Below, piece after piece: positions 60,041 through 64,000 of a DNA stretch of 64,000 bases (positions are counted from its first letter, which is position 1; every line of letters begins with the position of its first letter). The stretch lies in contig NZ_LFCV01000092.1 of assembly GCF_001037465.1 (NCBI RefSeq), positions 1-64,000 on the forward strand. Reading direction: 5' to 3'. The DNA comes from Xenorhabdus khoisanae (GTDB lineage Bacteria > Pseudomonadota > Gammaproteobacteria > Enterobacterales > Enterobacteriaceae). Position numbers and translations under genes: made by a program. The notes below the pieces were generated by a model, which did not search any database, was not told the DNA's origin, and saw only the letters and a list, made by a program, of their open reading frames with translations.

Positions 60041-60694
60041 TTAAAAATCTGCCTTGCACTCAAAATGCATTGGAGTGCCATAAGCCGGATGAGTAATGAA
60101 GAGTTCTTGGGCATGTAATTGCAGACGAGGCGCTAATTCCCTTGCCTGTTCATGGGCATAGAATCGATCCCCCAGAATAGGGTTGCCAAGTGCTAACATA
60201 TGTACGCGGAGCTGATGCGAACGTCCTGTGATTGGTGCCAGCCTGACCCGCGTTGCTTGTGCTTCATACGCCAGTACCTGATACTCTGTCTGCGCCGATT
60301 TACCGGTTTCAAAACAGACTTTCTGTTTCGGACGATTCGGCCAGTCGCAGATTAACGGTAGATCCACCAATCCTTCTTCCGGCTCCAGTTTTCCCCATAC
60401 CCGCGCGATATACACTTTTTTCGGTTCGCGTTCACGAAACTGGCGCTTCAATTCACGTTCGGCGGCTTTAGTCAGTGCAACAACCATAATACCGCTGGTG
60501 GCCATATCCAATCGATGTACTGATTCAGCGGTGGGAAACTCCGCCTGTACCCGCGTCATGATACTGTCCTTGTGCTCTTCTGCTTTGCCCGGCACAGAAA
60601 GCAATCCACTGGGTTTATTGACAACCATAATGTGTTCGTCTTGGTACAGCACATATAACCAAGGATCTGTCGGGGGATTATAAGACTCCAGCAT
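60041..60694 (-). CDS. rluA: RluA, dual-specificity pseudouridine synthase
   Basis: A 217-residue synthase modifying U746 of 23S rRNA and U32 of some tRNAs. The catalytic Asp sits in VHRLDMATSG (about 60-69); the C-terminal ITGRSHQLRVHMLALG is typical. Start at 60694 with GGGAGC upstream; 60706 would add four residues. It follows rapA, in the same direction, as in E. coli. Confidence 0.95.
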   Translation of the reverse strand: MLESYNPPTDPWLYVLYQDEHIMVVNKPSGLLSVPGKAEEHKDSIMTRVQAEFPTAESVHRLDMATSGIMVVALTKAAERELKRQFREREPKKVYIARVWGKLEPEEGLVDLPLICDWPNRPKQKVCFETGKSAQTEYQVLAYEAQATRVRLAPITGRSHQLRVHMLALGNPILGDRFYAHEQARELAPRLQLHAQELFITHPAYGTPMHFECKADF

Positions 60695-60725
60695 AGTAGC
60701 TCCCATATGTTGAAGGATGGTTGTG

Positions 60726-60768
60726 TCGAAAAATAGTCGAATCGGAAAAAATAGTCGAATCGGAAAAA
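60726..60768. repeat. Short tandem repeat upstream of rluA
   Basis: Two near-identical units of 17 and 18 bases (gaaaaatagtcgaatcg, with one extra A in the second), followed by a partial third. It lies between the rapA terminator and rluA. Confidence 0.7.
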
Positions 60769-60772
60769 TGAC

Positions 60773-60797
60773 GGGGGCTTTCGTGAAGAAAACCCCC
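60773..60797 (-). terminator. Terminator of rapA
   Basis: On the minus strand GGGGGTTTTC pairs with GAAAGCCCCC (one wobble, 5-base loop), followed by GTCATTTTTCC. Confidence 0.75.
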
Positions 60798-60862
60798 TGA
60801 GTTTAAAGCAATTATTGGCGATAAGCCATTATTGATAAACCGCTATTACTGGTGGGAAACTA

Positions 60863-63772
60863 TTATTGATGAGAAACAACCACCAGACGAATAGCATCCA
60901 GACGCCAGTTAGCTTGATCAAGGTTAAGCAGCAAATGCTTGTGCTCAGATTCCACTGCGTCCAACTCATCATCACGGATATTCGGGTTAACCGCTTTCAG
61001 GGCTTCCAGACGTGACAACTCTGCTGACAGCACTTCATCTGCTTCTTTTTTGGCTTTTTCAATCAATTCACGCGCTTGCTTTTCAACCAGAGGCTCTGAT
61101 TGCTGCAAAATCGCATGAACTTCTTGCTGTACCGCATTAACCAGTTTGCTGGCATTGTGGCGATTGATGGCATTTAATTGGCGGTTGAAACTTTCAAACT
61201 CTACCTGAGGAGCCAGATTGGTGCCTTTCAGATCCAACAAGAGGCGCACTGGTGTTGGTGGCAAGAAGCGGGTCAATTGCAGATGTTTAGGCGCTTGAGC
61301 TTCAACAACGTAAATTAACTCAACCAACAGCGTACCGACCGGCAGTGCCTTGTTTTTCAGAATAGAAACAGCGCAGCTTCCGGTATCTCCTGACAGGATT
61401 AAATCCAGACCATTACGGATGATGGGATGTTCCCAGCTCAGGAATTGAGTATCTTCACGGGACAGTGCTTTCTCCCGGCTAAACGTAATGGAGCAGCCAT
61501 CTTGCGGTAATCCGGGAAAATCAGGTACCAGCATATGATCGGATGGTTGCAGGGCGATAATATTATCGCAGCGATCTTCCTGATTGATGCCGATAATATC
61601 GAACAGGTTCAGGGCAAAATTCACCAGATCCGTATCGTTATCTTGTGCGGCAATGGTTTCTGCCAGTTTCTGGCCTTGCTCGCCGCCGTTAGAATTCATT
61701 TCCAGCAGACGGTCACGGCCTTGTTCCAGTTGCTGTTTGAGTTGTTCGTGATGTGTGCGGCATTCCGTAATAAATTCATTGAAGCCCGCCTGCTCGTTTG
61801 GCTTGGCAAGGAAATTCAACAGAACTTCATAATACTTGTCATAGATAGGACGGCCTGTTGGGCAGGTATGTTCAAACGCATCCAGACCTTCGTGATACCA
61901 GCGCAGGAGAATCGATTGCGCCGTGTTTTCCAGATAAGGCACGCTGATCTTGATATCGCGGCTCTGACCGATACGATCCAGACGTCCGATACGCTGCTCC
62001 AGCAAATCAGGGTTGAATGGCAGATCAAACATGACGAGCTGATTGGCAAACTGGAAGTTACGCCCTTCGGAGCCAATTTCAGAACAGAGCAGCACTTGTG
62101 CCCCTTCTTCTTGAGAAGCAAAGTAAGCCGCTGCACGGTCGCGTTCCAACAGGGACAAGCCTTCATGGAATACGGCACTGCGGATACCTTCGCGCTCACG
62201 CAGAATTTGCTCCAGTTGCAGCGCAGTTTCTGCTTTGGCACAGATCACCAGAACTTTTTCGTCACGGTTTGCCATCAAGAAACCCAACAGCCATTCTACG
62301 CGAGGGTCGAAGTTCCACCATGTGGCGTTTTCACCTTCGAACTCCTGATAGATCCGCTCAGGATAGAGCATATCTTTGGCGCGTGCTTCCACGGTTTTTT
62401 TTGCGCCCATGATTTCAGAAACTTTGATTGCCGTCTGATATTGGGCAGGCAACGGTAACTTAATCTCGTGCAGTTCACGATGAGGGAAACCTTTCACACC
62501 ACCACGGGTATTACGGAACAGCAATCGGCTGGTGCCGTGGCGATCCATCAGCATGGAGATCAGTTCACGGCGAGCATTTTCACTCTCTTCGTCCTGATGG
62601 CTGTTTGCTGCTTTCAGCAGAGGTTCAATATCCTGCTCACTGATCAGCTCAACAATCACATTTTGCTGATCATTACTCAGCGTTTCACCGGACAACAATA
62701 ACGTGACGGCATCAGCAACAGGGCGATATTTCTGTTGTTCATCAATAAATGCCTGATAATCGTGGAAGCGATTCGAGTCCAGCAGACGCAAACGGGCAAA
62801 GTGGCTCTCTTGCCCCAACTGCTCAGGTGTCGCTGTCAGCAGCAGAACAGAAGGAATTTGCTCTGCCAATTGTTCGATAGCATGATATTCGCGGCTTGGG
62901 GCTTTTTCGCTCCATGCCAAGTGGTGAGCTTCATCCACCACCATTAAATCCCAGCTCGCTTCCAGCAGATGTTCGAAACGCTGCTTATTGCGGCGAACAA
63001 AATCCAGAGAACAGATAATCAATTGCTCGGTTTCAAAGGGGTTATCGCTGTCATGCAGCGCTTCGCTATATCGACCATCATCAAACAGCGAAAAACGCAG
63101 ATTGAATCGGCGCAGCATTTCTACCAGCCATTGGTGTTGCAGACTGTCTGGCACAATGACCAACACACGCTCTGCACGTCCGGCCATCAATTGCTGGTGG
63201 ATAATCATACCCGCTTCAATAGTTTTACCCAGACCAACTTCATCCGCCAGTAACACACGAGGTGCGTGACGCTTACCCACTTCATTGGCAATGTGTAACT
63301 GGTGAGGGATCAAACTGGCACGAATGCCACGCAGCCCACTTTCAGCCAGACGAAATTGTTCGCTCTGGTGCTTACGGGCGCGAAAACGTAGTGCAAAGCG
63401 ATCCATGCGGTCAATTTGGCCGGCAAACAGACGATCCTGCGGCTTATTAAACGTCAGCTTGCTATCCAGAAAAACTTCCCGCAGGCAGATATTTTCTTCT
63501 TCGGTGTCCAAACGAGTACCGACGTAGATCAGCAGGCCATTATCTTGCTGAACGTCATCGATCTTGAGTTTCCAGCTTTCGTGACTGGTTACGGTATCGC
63601 CCACATTAAACATAACGCGGGTAATGGGGGAGTCATTGCGTGCATAAAGGCGGTTTTCTCCGCTGGCAGGAAAAAGCAACGTTACCATGCGCGGATCAAG
63701 CGCTACGACTGTTCCTAATCCAAGTTCGCTTTCTGTATCGCTTATCCAGCGTTGACCAAGAGTAAAGGGCAT
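60863..63772 (-). CDS. rapA: RapA (HepA), RNA-polymerase-recycling SWI/SNF ATPase
   Basis: A 969-residue Swi2/Snf2 protein that frees stalled RNA polymerase after termination. Helicase motifs: [20 protein letters not shown] (about 174-193), [14 protein letters not shown], and later [20 protein letters not shown] and [12 protein letters not shown]. Two Tudor-like domains precede them. Length matches E. coli (968). Confidence 0.97.
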   Translation of the reverse strand: MPFTLGQRWISDTESELGLGTVVALDPRMVTLLFPASGENRLYARNDSPITRVMFNVGDTVTSHESWKLKIDDVQQDNGLLIYVGTRLDTEEENICLREVFLDSKLTFNKPQDRLFAGQIDRMDRFALRFRARKHQSEQFRLAESGLRGIRASLIPHQLHIANEVGKRHAPRVLLADEVGLGKTIEAGMIIHQQLMAGRAERVLVIVPDSLQHQWLVEMLRRFNLRFSLFDDGRYSEALHDSDNPFETEQLIICSLDFVRRNKQRFEHLLEASWDLMVVDEAHHLAWSEKAPSREYHAIEQLAEQIPSVLLLTATPEQLGQESHFARLRLLDSNRFHDYQAFIDEQQKYRPVADAVTLLLSGETLSNDQQNVIVELISEQDIEPLLKAANSHQDEESENARRELISMLMDRHGTSRLLFRNTRGGVKGFPHRELHEIKLPLPAQYQTAIKVSEIMGAKKTVEARAKDMLYPERIYQEFEGENATWWNFDPRVEWLLGFLMANRDEKVLVICAKAETALQLEQILREREGIRSAVFHEGLSLLERDRAAAYFASQEEGAQVLLCSEIGSEGRNFQFANQLVMFDLPFNPDLLEQRIGRLDRIGQSRDIKISVPYLENTAQSILLRWYHEGLDAFEHTCPTGRPIYDKYYEVLLNFLAKPNEQAGFNEFITECRTHHEQLKQQLEQGRDRLLEMNSNGGEQGQKLAETIAAQDNDTDLVNFALNLFDIIGINQEDRCDNIIALQPSDHMLVPDFPGLPQDGCSITFSREKALSREDTQFLSWEHPIIRNGLDLILSGDTGSCAVSILKNKALPVGTLLVELIYVVEAQAPKHLQLTRFLPPTPVRLLLDLKGTNLAPQVEFESFNRQLNAINRHNASKLVNAVQQEVHAILQQSEPLVEKQARELIEKAKKEADEVLSAELSRLEALKAVNPNIRDDELDAVESEHKHLLLNLDQANWRLDAIRLVVVSHQ

Positions 63773-64000
63773 AAATTTTGGCTCAGTTTTCTGTTAGACA
63801 ATGTTATTTATGGTTGCAGGATGGCTGCTTTTGTTGGATATCGATCATCATTGGTTATCGATAGGGATAGTTTTAATGGGCTTTATAGCACCTGTTCTTT
63901 GATAACGAGGTCACAAAAGTACCATTCCCCTTTAGAGGGGCGATATGTTAATTGATGCTGAGCAAGCCGTCACCTGCAAAAATATCCATTACTCAAAAGA
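63773..64000. other. Upstream region of rapA at the window edge
   Basis: About 230 bases with no supported gene. It presumably holds the rapA promoter; a possible frame near 63946 cannot be judged because the window ends. Confidence 0.4.

Noticed and set aside
61535-62458. 307-residue open frame opposite rapA
   Set aside because: Antisense shadow of the rapA helicase region; composition mirrors the coding strand and there is no recognisable domain.

Overview
This window looks like a chromosomal segment of a gammaproteobacterium of the Enterobacterales, most likely Xenorhabdus or a close relative (Morganellaceae). That is an inference from three things: housekeeping proteins very close to those of E. 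coli and Yersinia, moderate GC with AT-rich accessory stretches, and a complete aryl polyene (APE) pigment cluster of the kind characterised in Xenorhabdus doucetiae and E. coli CFT073. Identifications come from remembered family sequences and motifs; no search was run.

Region 1 (about 0.4-15.6 kb, all minus strand) is a tightly packed APE operon, apeA/B to apeR. Two ketosynthases (ApeO, ApeR), a ketosynthase-like chain-length partner (ApeC), two acyl carrier proteins (ApeE, ApeF), two dehydratases (ApeI, ApeP) and a ketoreductase (ApeQ) build the polyene. An AMP-ligase (ApeH) loads the aryl starter. A methyltransferase (ApeB), thioesterase (ApeK), acyltransferase (ApeD) and fused glycosyl/acyltransferase (ApeJ) tailor it and attach it to lipid. 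ApeG, ApeL, ApeM, ApeN and the lipoprotein ApeA serve the envelope. Most junctions are 1-4 bp overlaps.

Region 2 (about 15.6-20.4 kb) is an AT-rich accessory island of decayed mobile DNA (ISAs1-type and IS3-type transposase remnants, a terminase fragment, a phage tail-fibre gene). It also holds an orphan type VI secretion Hcp gene facing a convergent two-gene operon that looks like a toxin and a membrane-anchored immunity protein. The island ends at the 3' side of a tRNA-Ile(CAU) gene.

Region 3 (about 20.7-51.4 kb) is core genome in an order close to E. coli: the macromolecular synthesis operon (rpsU-dnaG-rpoD) with divergent tsaD, then plsY, folB, cca, ygiM, ygiF, glnE, hldE, ubiK, ribB with its FMN riboswitch, ygiD/C/B, tolC, nudF, cpdA, yqiA, parE, parC, plsC and ftsP. 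Compared with E. coli, uppP, zupT and yqiB are missing from their usual places. Cca has lost its HD phosphohydrolase active site, YgiF has a shortened CHAD region, and ParC has Gly where E. coli has Ser80. Small inverted-repeat elements sit between genes.

Region 4 (about 51.6-63.8 kb) is another core block: folA, the lptD and surA-pdxA-rsmA-apaG-apaH genes (outer-membrane assembly, vitamin B6, rRNA methylation, Ap4A hydrolysis), djlA, rluA and rapA. The ftsP|folA junction differs from E. coli and marks a rearrangement breakpoint.
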